Positions 18,899 through 28,523 of a DNA stretch of 64,000 bases are shown one piece after another (the stretch's first letter is position 1; every line of letters begins with the position of its first letter). The notes beneath the pieces were generated by a model that made no database searches, had not been told where the DNA came from, and was given only the letters and a program-made list of their open reading frames with translations. The stretch comes from Flavobacteriaceae bacterium (lineage in GTDB: Bacteria; Bacteroidota; Bacteroidia; Flavobacteriales; Flavobacteriaceae). The stretch spans positions 62,001 through 126,000 of the forward strand of contig JAGYJA010000007.1 of assembly GCA_018402385.1 (NCBI GenBank), read 5' to 3'. Made by a program: the position numbers and the translations under genes.

Positions 18899-19486
18899 TT
18901 ACTTAGCCCTCAATTTGAGTACTTGTTCAATATTTTCCAATGAAAATCCTTTCGCCTTCAGCAAAATCAAGTAGTGAAAAAGTAAATCGGCTGCTTCATT
19001 TTTAAACAATTCATCGTTGGAGTCTTTGGCCTCTATAATCAATTCTACAGCTTCTTCACCCACTTTTTGGGCGACTTTATTGATGCCTTTTTGCATTAAA
19101 TCCCGAGTGTATGATTTCTCATCACCACTTTCCACGCGCTTTTGAATGGTTTGTTCCAATTGGTAAAGAAATCCTTTGGCGGTTTCTTCGTTAAAACAAG
19201 TTGTGCTCCCGGTGTGGCAGGTGGGTCCCATTGGCTCGGCTTTAATGAGCAGAGTGTCCTGATCACAATCAATTAAAATTTCTTTGACCAATAAAAAAAT
19301 ACCGGATGTTTCACCCTTGGTCCACAAGCGGTTTTTACTTCTGCTGAAAAAAGTCACTTTGCCTTCAGTCTTGGTTTTTGCGTAGGCTTCTTCATTCATA
19401 TAACCAAGCATCAATACCTGACTGCTGGCAAAATCCTGAATGATGACCGGCACCAGGCCGTTTGTTTTTGAAAAATCTATAGACAT
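18899..19486 (-). CDS. hisI: HisIE: phosphoribosyl-AMP cyclohydrolase/phosphoribosyl-ATP pyrophosphatase
   Basis: The 195-residue fusion has the cyclohydrolase domain ([25 protein letters not shown]; the zinc/Mg ligands in CDQDTLL and CHTGSTTCF, to ~100) followed by the pyrophosphatase domain ([29 protein letters not shown], ~125-155). It catalyses steps 2 and 3 of histidine biosynthesis. It overlaps hisF by 10 bp and is the last his gene. Confidence 0.95.
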   Translation of the reverse strand: MSIDFSKTNGLVPVIIQDFASSQVLMLGYMNEEAYAKTKTEGKVTFFSRSKNRLWTKGETSGIFLLVKEILIDCDQDTLLIKAEPMGPTCHTGSTTCFNEETAKGFLYQLEQTIQKRVESGDEKSYTRDLMQKGINKVAQKVGEEAVELIIEAKDSNDELFKNEAADLLFHYLILLKAKGFSLENIEQVLKLRAK

Positions 19487-20235
19487 CTTACGGGTATTTT
19501 TTGAGTTTGTAAATAGGTTTTAAGCTGCGGGATGGGTATTTCTCCAAAGTGAAAAATACTTGCCGCCAGTGCAGCACCGGCTTTGGTTTTCTGAAAAACT
19601 TCCTTAAAATGAGCCATCGTCCCTGCCCCACCCGAAGCAATCACCGGAATGTTGACTACCTCACTTATAGTGTTTGTGATTTCGATAGCAAAACCATTTT
19701 TAGTTCCGTCGTTATTCATGGAGGTGAGCAAGATTTCGCCTGCACCGCGACGCTCTGCTTCCAATGCCCATTCCACTGCATCGAGATCTGTGGGTATTTT
19801 ACCACCATGACTGAATACTTTCCAGTTTCCATTGGTGTTTTTTACATCCATAGCAAGTACCACACATTGATTGCCAAAATAATTAGAAATATCAGTAATT
19901 AACTGGGGGTTTTTAATGGCAGCACTGTTGATGCTCACTTTATCGGCACCCGCAAGAATGACGGCTTTGGCGTCTTCCAACGAGTTAATCCCACCACCCA
20001 CAGTAAACGGAATATTAATAGCCGAAGCAATTTGAGTAACCAATTCCACCAGTGTCTTTCTCTTTTCAAGTGTTGCGGTAATATCGAGAAAAACGAGTTC
20101 GTCTGCACCTTCTTCTACATACCTTTTAGCAAGTTCAATAGGATCACCCGCATCACGGATATCCAAAAAATTAACGCCTTTAACGGTCCTGCCGTTGGCG
20201 ATATCCAGACAGGGTATGATTCTCTTTTTTAGCAT
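19477..20235 (-). CDS. hisF: Imidazole glycerol phosphate synthase cyclase subunit HisF
   Basis: A 252-residue (beta/alpha)8 barrel starting [23 protein letters not shown]; catalytic Asp residues lie in CLDIANG (Asp11) and AMDVKNTNG (~130), phosphate-binding loops in FTVGGGI and VIASGGAG. With HisH it converts PRFAR to imidazole glycerol phosphate and AICAR. It overlaps hisA by 7 bp and hisIE by 10 bp. Confidence 0.96.
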   Translation of the reverse strand: MLKKRIIPCLDIANGRTVKGVNFLDIRDAGDPIELAKRYVEEGADELVFLDITATLEKRKTLVELVTQIASAINIPFTVGGGINSLEDAKAVILAGADKVSINSAAIKNPQLITDISNYFGNQCVVLAMDVKNTNGNWKVFSHGGKIPTDLDAVEWALEAERRGAGEILLTSMNNDGTKNGFAIEITNTISEVVNIPVIASGGAGTMAHFKEVFQKTKAGAALAASIFHFGEIPIPQLKTYLQTQKIPVRCL

Positions 20236-20942
20236 AGTTTCTCTAATTCTTTTAAAGTGATTCTTCCTTCATAAATCGCTTTTCCTAATATCACACCGGT
20301 GCAACCCAGTTCGCGGAGTTTTATCAGGTCATCAAACTCTGAAACACCTCCGCTGGCGATGAGATTTATATTGGTTTCTTTTAAAATTTCTTTATATAAT
20401 TCAAAAGAAGGCCCTTGAAGCATCCCGTCTTTGGAAATGTCAGTACAAATTACTTGTTGGATGCCTTTGGATTCATAATTTTTAATAAATTCAATCACAT
20501 CGAGTGTTGAAGTTTCTTTCCATCCGTGGATAGCAATTTTTCGGTTTTGGGCGTCTGCACCTAAAATGATTTTATCTGCACCATACATTTGCAGCCAATT
20601 TTCAAAAATAGCGGGTTCACTTACTGCAATACTCCCCCCTGTAATCTGATGAGCGCCGTTTTCGAAAGCAATTTTAAGGTCAGCATCCGTTTTTAAACCG
20701 CCGCCAAAATCGATTTTTAAATTAGTTTGCGAGGCAATTTGATAGAGTACCTTGTGATTGACAATGTGTTTTGACCGGGCCCCGTCAAGATCGACGAGAT
20801 GCAGGTATTGGACACCGTGATCTTCAAATGATTTGGCGACTTCCAGTGGGTGCTCGCTATACGTTTTCTGCGTGTCGTAATCACCTTTGGTGAGTCGCAC
20901 ACATTTTCCGTTGATGATGTCTATAGCTGGAGTTACTCTCAT
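20229..20942 (-). CDS. hisA: ProFAR isomerase HisA
   Basis: The 237-residue barrel begins [22 protein letters not shown] (catalytic Asp8) and has [14 protein letters not shown] and [20 protein letters not shown] with the second catalytic Asp (~127-130). It isomerises ProFAR to PRFAR, the substrate of HisHF. It overlaps hisH by 4 bp (ATGA) and hisF by 7 bp. Confidence 0.96.
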   Translation of the reverse strand: MRVTPAIDIINGKCVRLTKGDYDTQKTYSEHPLEVAKSFEDHGVQYLHLVDLDGARSKHIVNHKVLYQIASQTNLKIDFGGGLKTDADLKIAFENGAHQITGGSIAVSEPAIFENWLQMYGADKIILGADAQNRKIAIHGWKETSTLDVIEFIKNYESKGIQQVICTDISKDGMLQGPSFELYKEILKETNINLIASGGVSEFDDLIKLRELGCTGVILGKAIYEGRITLKELEKLC

Positions 20943-21517
20943 ATCTCTAGGAAATTTTTAAGTATGCGCTCCCCCACTCCGGCTGATTTCTCCGGGTGAA
21001 ATTGGGTGGCATAAAAGTTATTTTTTTGCATGGCTGCACTGAAATCAATTCCGTAATTACAGATAGCTTTGGTATCCTGTGAAACTTCCGCATAATAACT
21101 GTGCACAAAATACACATCATCAGCTGCTGAAATGCCTTTTAGCAAAGGACTATCTTTGACTTCCAAAACATTCCAACCCATATGCGGAACGATTAGATTA
21201 TTGGGAAATCGCTTCACTTTAGCATCAAAAATTCCGATGCAGGTAGTATCATTTTCTTTACTGTGTTTACAGAGCAATTGCAATCCCAAACAAATCCCCA
21301 AAACAGGCTGTTTTAGTGAGAGGATTAAAGTGTCCAATTGGTGTTCTTTAATATAAGCCATTGCGGTGCTCGCCTCGCCCACTCCGGGAAAAATTACTTT
21401 TTCTGCACTTTTTATAATTTCCGGGTCATCTGAAACTACACAAGGATATCCGAGTCGTTCCACAGCATTTTTTACTGAAGTGGTGTTCCCTGCGTTGTAT
21501 TTTAATATAGCAATCAT
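20939..21517 (-). CDS. hisH: Imidazole glycerol phosphate synthase glutaminase subunit HisH
   Basis: A 192-residue class I amidotransferase: [29 protein letters not shown], nucleophile Cys in [10 protein letters not shown] (~77) and the His-Glu pair in ATQFHPEKS (~173). It supplies ammonia to HisF. It overlaps hisB by 4 bp and hisA by 4 bp. Confidence 0.96.
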   Translation of the reverse strand: MIAILKYNAGNTTSVKNAVERLGYPCVVSDDPEIIKSAEKVIFPGVGEASTAMAYIKEHQLDTLILSLKQPVLGICLGLQLLCKHSKENDTTCIGIFDAKVKRFPNNLIVPHMGWNVLEVKDSPLLKGISAADDVYFVHSYYAEVSQDTKAICNYGIDFSAAMQKNNFYATQFHPEKSAGVGERILKNFLEI

Positions 21518-22071
21518 AAAGTTCCTTTTGTACTGGGTATGGAATAGTTTTCGGTTTTTGAGACGGCGGATTGAATCGCTTTCGCGAACCCCTTGAAAAT
21601 CGATTCAATTTTGTGGTGTTCATTTTCACCTTCGGCTTTGATGTTCAGGTTGCATTTGGCATGGTCGCTGAAGGATTTGAAAAAGTGCATAAACATTTCA
21701 GTGGGCATCTCGCCTATTTTTTCCCGTTTAAAATTGGCTTCCCAAACCAACCAGGGTCTTCCTCCAAAATCGATGGCTACCTGTGCCAGACAGTCATCCA
21801 TTGGCAATAAAAATCCATAACGGGTGATGCCTTTTTTGGAACCTAAAGCTTTTAAAAATGCTTTCCCAAACGTGATGGCGACATCTTCAATGGTGTGATG
21901 CTCATCAATATGCAAGTCGCCTTGAACCGCAATGTCCAGATCGATATTCCCATGCTTGGCGATTTGCTCCAGCATATGGTCAAAAAATCCAAGTCCGGTG
22001 TGGATGCTACTTTTACCTGAACCATCGAGGTTAACAGTGACACTTACTTGTGTTTCATTGGTGGTGCGCAT
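21514..22071 (-). CDS. hisB: Imidazoleglycerol-phosphate dehydratase (HisB C-terminal half)
   Basis: The 185-residue dehydratase domain has the metal-binding motifs [13 protein letters not shown] and [14 protein letters not shown], and later [14 protein letters not shown]. It makes imidazole acetol phosphate. In Flavobacteriia HisB is normally one bifunctional chain with an N-terminal histidinol phosphatase. Here that half is in another frame just upstream, and the region 22072-22099 read in this frame encodes [11 protein letters not shown], the conserved linker, joined directly to MRTTNET. The ATG used as start is therefore probably an internal Met of a frameshifted fusion gene. Confidence 0.92.
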   Translation of the reverse strand: MRTTNETQVSVTVNLDGSGKSSIHTGLGFFDHMLEQIAKHGNIDLDIAVQGDLHIDEHHTIEDVAITFGKAFLKALGSKKGITRYGFLLPMDDCLAQVAIDFGGRPWLVWEANFKREKIGEMPTEMFMHFFKSFSDHAKCNLNIKAEGENEHHKIESIFKGFAKAIQSAVSKTENYSIPSTKGTL

Positions 22072-22097
22072 AACGGTTTCCTTTCGCGGCAGCGCTT

Positions 22098-22604
22098 TTA
22101 AAAAGTGAATATCTCTTTCCAGGAAGTGGTGGTTAAAGTTGCCTCGGGGTTTATATCGATCCCAATAAAAATGGCTTTACAGCCGAGGTTTTTTGCCAGT
22201 TGTACATCTGTATTTCGGTCACCAATCACATAGGAATTTTCTAAATCATAATTTCCTTTGATATAATGTGTTAGCAAAGCCGTTCCCGGTTTTCTAGTGG
22301 GTGCATTCTCTTCAGGAAACGATTTGTCAATGAGTATTTCCGAAAAACGTACTCCTTCATTTTCAAACGCCTCAATAATTTTATTTTGTGCCGGCCAAAA
22401 GGTTTCCTCGGGAAAAGAAGTTGTGCCTAATCCATCCTGATTAGTTACCATCACCAATTCAAAGTCTAGTTCTGTGGCGATGCGGGCTAAATACTGAAAC
22501 ACCCCGGGGTAAAACTGTAGTTTTTCAAGGCTGTCCAATTGAAAATCAATGGGTGGTTCTATGACAAGTGTACCGTCACGGTCTATAAATAGGACTTTTT
22601 TCAT
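22098..22604 (-). CDS. hisB: Histidinol-phosphatase (HisB N-terminal half), terminated by frameshift
   Basis: The 168-residue HAD phosphatase has motif I FIDRDGTL (~5-12), motif [10 protein letters not shown] (~52), and motif [20 protein letters not shown] (~133-149). It dephosphorylates histidinol phosphate. The frame ends at TAA within ACTTTTTAAAAG; adding one T (T5 to T6 at 22100-22104) continues as ...[24 protein letters not shown] into the dehydratase half. The pair should be read as one hisB gene of about 363 codons with one frameshift, unless experiment shows two separate proteins. Confidence 0.9.
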   Translation of the reverse strand: MKKVLFIDRDGTLVIEPPIDFQLDSLEKLQFYPGVFQYLARIATELDFELVMVTNQDGLGTTSFPEETFWPAQNKIIEAFENEGVRFSEILIDKSFPEENAPTRKPGTALLTHYIKGNYDLENSYVIGDRNTDVQLAKNLGCKAIFIGIDINPEATLTTTSWKEIFTF

Positions 22605-22606
22605 TT

Positions 22607-23626
22607 TTAAAGGTTTTTAAGTTCGTTGATCAATTGATTATTTTCTTCAGGAGTGCCAATAGTGATGCGCACACAGTTTTTGATGACGCTGTCCCTGTTT
22701 CTGATGATGATGTTTTTCTCAACCAGTTTGTTGTAAACCAAATGGGCATCTTTTACTTCAACCAATAGAAAATTTGCGTCTGATGGATAAATTTTAATGA
22801 CCTGATTCAGATGCATAAGGGCTTTATAAACTCGTTTTCTTTCTTTGTATATCATGGTGAGATGTCTTCGTGTGGTTTCGTGGTTTTTAAGTGCTTTCAG
22901 TGCTGCTTTTTGATTGAGTGTGCTCACGTTATAAGGCGGTTTTACTTTATTCATCAACTCGATGATGGTTTCACCGGCATAGGCCACTCCTACTCTTGCT
23001 GCTGCCAAACCAAGTGATTTGCTAAAAGTCTGCAAGACAATTAAATTGGAGTAATTCAATAATTTTCCAAGAAGTGAAGGACTCCCTGAAAAGTCAACAT
23101 AGGCTTCATCGACAACCACAATGGCATTGCATTTAAGTAACTTTTCAATGTTTTTAATGCTGTTTCCTGTGGGGTTATTTGGCGAGCACACAAACACAAT
23201 TTTAATATTTTGATTTTCCTCTGTTTGACGATAAAACTCTTTAAAGTCAATCTGAAAATCTGTTGTCAAGGGTACAGTGATTACCTCTACATTATTAATA
23301 CCCGCCGATACTTCATACATGCCATAGGTGGGCGGAAACGTAATGACTTTGTCCTTTCCCGGCTCACAAAAAATGCGAAAAACGAGGTCGATGATTTCAT
23401 CACTTCCGTTTCCGATAAAGATGTTTTTGGAAGGAATGTCTTTAAGCTGACTCAATTTTTCTTTCAATGCTTTTTGATACGGATCCGGATAACGATTGAA
23501 TTCGCCAAACGGATTTTCATTGGCATCCAGAAAAACACCTTCTGAACCGCTAAACTCGTCACGCGCACTGGAATAAGGCTTCAGCGCACGGATGTTTTCT
23601 CTTACTAAACTTTCTAACCTATTCAT
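22607..23626 (-). CDS. hisC: Histidinol-phosphate aminotransferase HisC
   Basis: A 339-residue fold-type I PLP enzyme: [19 protein letters not shown] (~32-50), [13 protein letters not shown] (~70), CSPNNPTGN (~150), [12 protein letters not shown] (~175) and the PLP lysine in [15 protein letters not shown] (~203). It transaminates imidazole acetol phosphate with glutamate. It overlaps hisD by 8 bp and is 2 bp from the phosphatase half of hisB. Confidence 0.95.
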   Translation of the reverse strand: MNRLESLVRENIRALKPYSSARDEFSGSEGVFLDANENPFGEFNRYPDPYQKALKEKLSQLKDIPSKNIFIGNGSDEIIDLVFRIFCEPGKDKVITFPPTYGMYEVSAGINNVEVITVPLTTDFQIDFKEFYRQTEENQNIKIVFVCSPNNPTGNSIKNIEKLLKCNAIVVVDEAYVDFSGSPSLLGKLLNYSNLIVLQTFSKSLGLAAARVGVAYAGETIIELMNKVKPPYNVSTLNQKAALKALKNHETTRRHLTMIYKERKRVYKALMHLNQVIKIYPSDANFLLVEVKDAHLVYNKLVEKNIIIRNRDSVIKNCVRITIGTPEENNQLINELKNL

Positions 23627-24908
23627 TTTGTAAAGCTTTAAGTCTTAGGGTAACCGCATTTTTGTGCGCCTCAAGTTCTTCTGCCGCAGCCATTAATTCG
23701 ATTGCAGGTCCAATGTTTTTAATTCCCTGAGCGCTGAGTTCCTGAAAGGTGATTTTCTTTACAAAACTGTCCAGGGAAACCCCGCTGTAATTGCGGGCAT
23801 AGCCGTTTGTGGGTAAGGTGTGGTTGGTTCCGCTGGCATAATCGCCGGCGCTTTCACAACTGAAATTTCCGAGAAAAACAGAACCTGCATTTGAAATTTT
23901 TGGAATGACTTCATTGTAATTTTCAATCGCTAGAATCAAATGTTCAGGGGCATATTGATTGCTAAAGGTGATACATTCGGTTATTGACTTTAATAAAATG
24001 GCTTTGCTACTCAAGAGAGCCTCTTCAGCCATATGCTTTCGCGGAAGCGCTTCCAGTTGGATGGTGATTTCTTCAAGCACAATATCGATTATTTTTTCAT
24101 TATCAGAAAGCAACATCACTTGACTGTCTGTGCCGTGTTCTGCTTGGGAGAGTAAGTCGGCTGCGACAAAGGCGGGAACGGCGGTAGCATCTGCAATGAT
24201 CAAAACTTCACTAGGTCCGGCGGGCATATCGATGGCGACGCCGAAATTTTGAGCCATTTGCTTGGCCGCAGTGACATATTGATTTCCAGGGCCAAAGATT
24301 TTATCTACTTTGGGAATGCTTTCTGTTCCAAACGTCATCGCACCAATGGCCTGAATGCCACCCACTTTGAAGAGATTTGTAATTCCTATGAGTTGGGCGG
24401 TATATACAATTGCGGGATGAATGTTTCCGTTTTTATCGGGTGGAGTGCATAGTACAATTTCGGTGCAACCGGCAATCTTTGCGGGTATTCCCAGCATCAT
24501 AACTGTTGAAAATAGTGGCGCCGTTCCTCCCGGAATATAAATCCCTACTCGTTCAATGGGCCTGCTTTCACGCCAGCATATTACTCCGGGAGTTGTCTCT
24601 GTTTTTTGAGCTTTTTCAATTTGTGTTTTGTGAAAAACTTCTATGTTTACAGCCGCTTGTTGTATGGCTTTTTTTAAATCATTTGGAACATCTGTAGTTG
24701 CAATTTGAATCTCACCTTCAGAGACTTTAAGTTGATCTAACTCCACGGAATCAAATAAGTTAGTGTATGATTTCACACTTTCATCGCCATTGTTTTGAAT
24801 GGCTTGAAACACTTTATGAACAGTATCTGAAATGGATGCATTTTCTATTAATGGGCGCTTTGATAATTCAGGCCAGCTTTCAGGATTGGGAAATTCTATT
24901 TTTTTCAT
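23619..24908 (-). CDS. hisD: Histidinol dehydrogenase HisD
   Basis: I place the start at the ATG at 24908 (MKKIEFPNPESWPELSKRP), 13 bp after the hisG stop; longer reading would run into hisG. The 429-residue enzyme has ERVGIYIPGGTAPLFS, MPAGPSEVLIIAD, the zinc-site QAEHGTDSQ and NHTLPTNGYARNYSGVSLDSF. It oxidises histidinol to histidine in two NAD+-dependent steps, the last of the pathway. Confidence 0.95.
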   Translation of the reverse strand: MKKIEFPNPESWPELSKRPLIENASISDTVHKVFQAIQNNGDESVKSYTNLFDSVELDQLKVSEGEIQIATTDVPNDLKKAIQQAAVNIEVFHKTQIEKAQKTETTPGVICWRESRPIERVGIYIPGGTAPLFSTVMMLGIPAKIAGCTEIVLCTPPDKNGNIHPAIVYTAQLIGITNLFKVGGIQAIGAMTFGTESIPKVDKIFGPGNQYVTAAKQMAQNFGVAIDMPAGPSEVLIIADATAVPAFVAADLLSQAEHGTDSQVMLLSDNEKIIDIVLEEITIQLEALPRKHMAEEALLSSKAILLKSITECITFSNQYAPEHLILAIENYNEVIPKISNAGSVFLGNFSCESAGDYASGTNHTLPTNGYARNYSGVSLDSFVKKITFQELSAQGIKNIGPAIELMAAAEELEAHKNAVTLRLKALQNE

Positions 24909-24921
24909 TTTTATAATTGTA

Positions 24922-25779
24922 TTAAAGAACCATTTTTTCAATAGGTACGACAAGAATCCCTTCTGCACCGTGGGCTTTCAACTGGTCAATGACATCCCAG
25001 AATTCATCTTCTTTTACCACTGAATGTAAACTGCACCATTCCTTATTAGCCAGTGGTAAAATGGTGGGTGATTTCATTCCGGGTATTATTTTTGTTATTT
25101 GATCGAGGGATTTTATGGGACAGTTGAGGAGTATGTATTTATTGCCATTTCCGTTTTGAACGGCCTGAAATCTGAAAAGAAGACGGTCGAGGATTTGTTG
25201 TTTTTCTGTGCTAAGCGCAGTATTGGAAATCAAAACAGCTTCACTTTTGGTCACAACTTCCACCTCTTTGAGTCCGTTCATCAAAAGAGTGCTTCCGGTG
25301 CTGACGATGTCAAAAACGGCATCAGCCAGGCCAATTCCTGTGGCGATTTCAACACTGCCACCTATTTCTTCGATTTCGACAATTATGCTTTTAGAATCAA
25401 AATACTTTTGGAGGATGATGGGATAAGAAGTGGCAATGCGTTTTCCGGAAAAATACTGAATGTCTTTATAAAATTCATCTTTGGGAATGGCGAGTGACAT
25501 TTTGCAATTGGCAAAACCCAGTTTTGAAATAACTATTACTTTTTTGTCCTTTTCCCAGACTTCATTTTCTCCAAGAATACCAATATCTGCAACGCCCTGT
25601 TCCACATACTGGGGAATGTCATCATCACGTAGAAAGAGGATTTCGATAGGAAAATTTGAAGACTCGGCTTTGAGTTTTCTTTCGCCATTTGAGATCTTAA
25701 TTCCACATTCTTGAATGAGTTTGATGGACTTTTCGCTTAAGCGACCACTTTTTTGGATGGCAATTTTTAGTTTACTCAT
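24922..25779 (-). CDS. hisG: ATP phosphoribosyltransferase HisG (long form)
   Basis: The 285-residue protein is the long HisG type with a C-terminal regulatory ACT-like domain (TILPLANKEWCSLHSVV ... GAEGILVVPIEKMVL). The catalytic part has KLKIAIQKSGRLSEKS, VADIGILGENEVWE and the PRPP-binding FDIVSTGSTLLMNGL (~165-180). It commits ATP and PRPP to histidine synthesis and is usually feedback-inhibited by histidine. It is the first structural gene after the leader/attenuator. Confidence 0.95.
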   Translation of the reverse strand: MSKLKIAIQKSGRLSEKSIKLIQECGIKISNGERKLKAESSNFPIEILFLRDDDIPQYVEQGVADIGILGENEVWEKDKKVIVISKLGFANCKMSLAIPKDEFYKDIQYFSGKRIATSYPIILQKYFDSKSIIVEIEEIGGSVEIATGIGLADAVFDIVSTGSTLLMNGLKEVEVVTKSEAVLISNTALSTEKQQILDRLLFRFQAVQNGNGNKYILLNCPIKSLDQITKIIPGMKSPTILPLANKEWCSLHSVVKEDEFWDVIDQLKAHGAEGILVVPIEKMVL

Positions 25780-25821
25780 AGTTTTTAATTAGTGTCTGAG
25801 TAAAACCAAAAGGGAAGTCAT

Positions 25822-25855
25822 AAAAAAACCCGTCAGAGATACTCAGACGGGTTTT
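25822..25855 (-). terminator. Histidine operon attenuator hairpin
   Basis: On the minus strand AAAACCCGTC and GACGGGTTTT pair, with an internal GAG/CTC extension separated by a single mismatch and a TAT loop, followed by a run of seven T. It lies between the leader peptide stop (25887) and hisG (25779), the position expected for a transcription attenuator. Confidence 0.88.
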
Positions 25856-25886
25856 AAATTTTATGTTCAATCGCTACATAGAATCA

Positions 25887-25940
25887 TCAGCTCGCCTGTT
25901 GGCCAGAATGATGATGGTGATGCAGTGTGATGAAATTCAT
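25887..25940 (-). CDS. hisL: Histidine operon leader peptide
   Basis: A 17-codon frame encodes MNFITLHHHHHSGQQAS with five consecutive His codons (CAT CAC CAT CAT CAT) and ends at TGA 31 bp before the attenuator hairpin. Ribosome stalling at the His codons when charged tRNA-His is scarce would be expected to favour an antiterminator and let transcription reach hisG, as established for the enteric his operon. The competing antiterminator fold was not worked out. A TATATTTG -7 box lies 20 bp upstream of the ATG. Confidence 0.88.
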   Translation of the reverse strand: MNFITLHHHHHSGQQAS

Positions 25941-25959
25941 TTCTTGAATATTGATGAGG

Positions 25960-25967
25960 CAAATATA
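25960..25967 (-). promoter_or_regulatory. Candidate -7 box of the histidine operon
   Basis: The minus strand reads TATATTTG (TAnnTTTG consensus), 20 bp upstream of the leader peptide ATG. No clear -33 TTG is seen. Confidence 0.5.
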
Positions 25968-26057
25968 TTTGATTTTTTTGAATAGAAAATTGTTTTACGA
26001 AAAAATTAAGAAACTAAACAAAAATGGAGCTTGACTTAATCATAATTTTCACAAGAA

Positions 26058-26103
26058 TTTCCTCGATTTTTTGCCCCAACACTAAAAGGTGAAATCGAGG
26101 AAA
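26058..26103. other. Intergenic hairpin between the his leader and the nucleoid protein gene
   Basis: TTTCCTCGATTT (26058-26069) and AAATCGAGGAAA (26092-26103) form a 12-bp perfect stem with a 22-nt loop. It sits in the ~310 bp divergent region 25968-26279, upstream of both promoters. No reading frame or known RNA family is recognised; an operator or small RNA structure is possible. Confidence 0.4.
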
Positions 26104-26279
26104 ATTAGACCTACTGTAGTGATTAATAAATGTTAGAGAAATTGTATCGGTAATTAAAAATGGTTAATAAATAAAACCAGAAATCCTTTGAACCCATTTA
26201 AAATATACTAATTTTAAACTTTTCAAATTCAGTGACTTTCTGACTTTCAGAGTGCACATAATCAAAGAATTAACTCCAA

Positions 26280-27338
26280 ATGATCAACTTATACAACACC
26301 CAAATCGAATCGCTTTCTATCCACAAAGTGGGAAACAAAAGCAGAAATGAATCTGTAATTTTATCACAAAGTCCATACAAACTGGATGACGAGTTAACAC
26401 CATTAATTAAAGAGTTTTTCTTCAAACCTTTCAGGGACAAGGAGGAAAGTTATTATCAGTTTTCACACGAGCAGGATTTGGAGTTTCATCCATTATTTAA
26501 TCTGGTTTCAAAATTATTTGACAACCCGGACGAGGCACACGTGTTGAGTCTGGAAATTACAAAACACCTTTTTGAACAATCTCAACATCCCCACATAAAA
26601 AGTGGCGAGGTGTATGTAGCTTATTTGGAGAATATGCAGATTGACAATGAAAAAGTGGATGGTATTGGTATTTTTAAATCTGAAATCAAACAGGATTTCC
26701 TGCTTTTTGAGGAAAAAGAAAATCAGCTGGACCTCATCCTCCAACAAGGAATTAATTTAAATAAACTCGACAAAGGTTGTTTGATTTTTAACACCAAAAA
26801 AGAAGAAGGTTATAAAATACTTTCCATTGACTCAAACAAATATGACACTAAATATTGGTTAGAAAGTTTTCTGGGCGTTTCACTTTTTGAAGACGAAATT
26901 TTCTACACTAAAAAATATCTAAAGTTTTGCCAGGATTTTGCCCGTGATGTGGTGCTACCTTCTGAGGATAAGCAACAAGAGGTCATGTTTATGAATCGCA
27001 GTGTCAACTATTTTGCAAAAAATGATGAATTTGAGGAAACAAACTTTATGAATGAAGTCATAGATAACCCAGACTTGCATCCTGAGTTTAGACACTACAA
27101 ACAAGAAAAAGCGCCTAAATACCATATTGAGGATATTTCTAATTTTCCAATTGCCAACAATGCAGTGACAGCTGCAAGAAAATCAATCAAGAATGTGATT
27201 AATTTGGACACCAATATCCAGATCAAAATGGATTTTATCAATCCGGAATCTGCAGAACGGTTTATTGAAAAAGGCTGGGACGAGGAAAAACAGATGTATT
27301 ATTATCTGGTTTATTTTAACAAAGAGCAAAAAACATAA
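26280..27338 (+). CDS. Nucleoid-associated protein, NdpA/YejK-like
   Basis: The 352-residue protein starts with MINLYNTQIESLSIHKVGNKSRNESVILS and has the family segment VYVAYLENMQIDNEKVDGIGIFKSE (~115-140), matching the 37-kDa nucleoid-associated protein family (NA37). Homologues associate with bulk DNA; the molecular role is poorly defined. Its stop codon abuts that of the convergent kinase-like gene (27338/27339) with no spacer, so both transcripts must overlap. Confidence 0.85.
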   Translation: MINLYNTQIESLSIHKVGNKSRNESVILSQSPYKLDDELTPLIKEFFFKPFRDKEESYYQFSHEQDLEFHPLFNLVSKLFDNPDEAHVLSLEITKHLFEQSQHPHIKSGEVYVAYLENMQIDNEKVDGIGIFKSEIKQDFLLFEEKENQLDLILQQGINLNKLDKGCLIFNTKKEEGYKILSIDSNKYDTKYWLESFLGVSLFEDEIFYTKKYLKFCQDFARDVVLPSEDKQQEVMFMNRSVNYFAKNDEFEETNFMNEVIDNPDLHPEFRHYKQEKAPKYHIEDISNFPIANNAVTAARKSIKNVINLDTNIQIKMDFINPESAERFIEKGWDEEKQMYYYLVYFNKEQKT

Positions 27339-28418
27339 TTACTGCATCGCTTTAATTTCTGCTACTTTTTTTGTGTTTACGGTTTCATAATTTCGTTTGA
27401 TAAACTCAAGCGCTGTTTTAACAATTTGTCCCATTGATTTGCATCGCTTGAACTTCATATCATATGTCAATTCATAAAGTTGAGTGCGTAGTTCTTTGAG
27501 GTTTGAAGTGGACGAAATTTGATCTTTCATCATACACCTTATTAATAATCTCAAACGGCTTTGAGAAGAGATAATCCTTTTTGCCAGCAAGGAGCGTTCT
27601 TCTTTACGGTATTGTTCAATAGAGGTTTCGTGTAGTTTAGATGCCACTAAATCAACCATTTTATAATTTTCTTTAAAAAACTGAGGTCGATAGACTTTCA
27701 AGTTTCCTTCATAACATTGCTGATCAAAGTCGATAGCCCGAATCTTATATTTTACATGATCAAAATCGTGAGTTGGTACAATGACATAATTGTATGAACG
27801 CATATCGCCAAGCAAAAGCATCATACAGCGTTCATTGAATTTTACAAATTCTTTAGCAATTTGCGTTTTACCATACCCGTCGAGACTATCAAGCTCATTT
27901 TCAATAAATACATCTCCCGGTATTCCAGCGATGTGTTCTTCGATCAATGTATCACCGTGAACCACAAAATTGATTCTATTGGGTGACAAAGCGTGTTCTA
28001 GTTCAAGCCCATAAATTCTTGAAGCATCAGCTCTTTTAATATAAAAATAAGTATAATTATCGTTGAGAATATTTCTTATTTTTATTCTGAAAGGTTTTGA
28101 ATTCCCGAATGTACAATAGTCTATAGCATCAACATTTAAAAATTCTGTAATGTCATCACCTCCATCTGAAAAGAGAATGGTATAAACCTGTTTTAAGTTG
28201 TGAACGAGTTCTTCGCGTTCAGAATCAGAATAATAAACACTCACCCAAAGTGTGTCTTCATCATTTTTATCATAAACAGCTACAGAGCCTGTAAAACGAA
28301 GTAAATCATCATAAAACACCGGAATAGTCATATCCCGGTTATACCTTTTTAAATATTGGAAAAGAAAATCCTTCACAGGAAAGGAAGGTTTCTTTTTTGA
28401 CATTAATTTTTCTTCCAT
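27339..28418 (-). CDS. Conserved protein with kinase-like motifs
   Basis: I do not recognise a named family for this 359-residue protein. Several features resemble a protein/aminoglycoside-kinase fold: FYIKRAD (Lys128) as a candidate ATP-binding lysine, FVVHGDTLIEEHIAGIPGD (152-169) as a hinge-like stretch, GDMRSYNYVIV (Asp205, Asn210) as a catalytic-loop-like D(x4)N, and AIDFDQQ (Asp230, Asp232) like a DFG position 20-25 residues later. A glycine-rich loop is not obvious. The rest is charged and helical, with no membrane segment. Start could also be Met6. Kinase activity is inference from motif order only. Confidence 0.6.
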   Translation of the reverse strand: MEEKLMSKKKPSFPVKDFLFQYLKRYNRDMTIPVFYDDLLRFTGSVAVYDKNDEDTLWVSVYYSDSEREELVHNLKQVYTILFSDGGDDITEFLNVDAIDYCTFGNSKPFRIKIRNILNDNYTYFYIKRADASRIYGLELEHALSPNRINFVVHGDTLIEEHIAGIPGDVFIENELDSLDGYGKTQIAKEFVKFNERCMMLLLGDMRSYNYVIVPTHDFDHVKYKIRAIDFDQQCYEGNLKVYRPQFFKENYKMVDLVASKLHETSIEQYRKEERSLLAKRIISSQSRLRLLIRCMMKDQISSTSNLKELRTQLYELTYDMKFKRCKSMGQIVKTALEFIKRNYETVNTKKVAEIKAMQ

Positions 28419-28523
28419 TGGATTTTGATTCTCTTTAAAAATTCTATCTTTAATATTGAAACTTAATGTAACAATATAAGAGAAATTAAGTCATATACAA
28501 ACAATCCTTAAAATTAATCAATT

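Noticed and set aside
22098-22604. Treating the HisB halves as two natural independent genes
   Set aside because: The out-of-frame 28 bp between them encode the expected linker in frame with the second half, which would be coincidence otherwise; still listed separately because expression is undetermined.
25099-25497. 132-residue frame antisense to hisG
   Set aside because: hisG is certain; the opposite frame has no motifs and starts in mid-gene.
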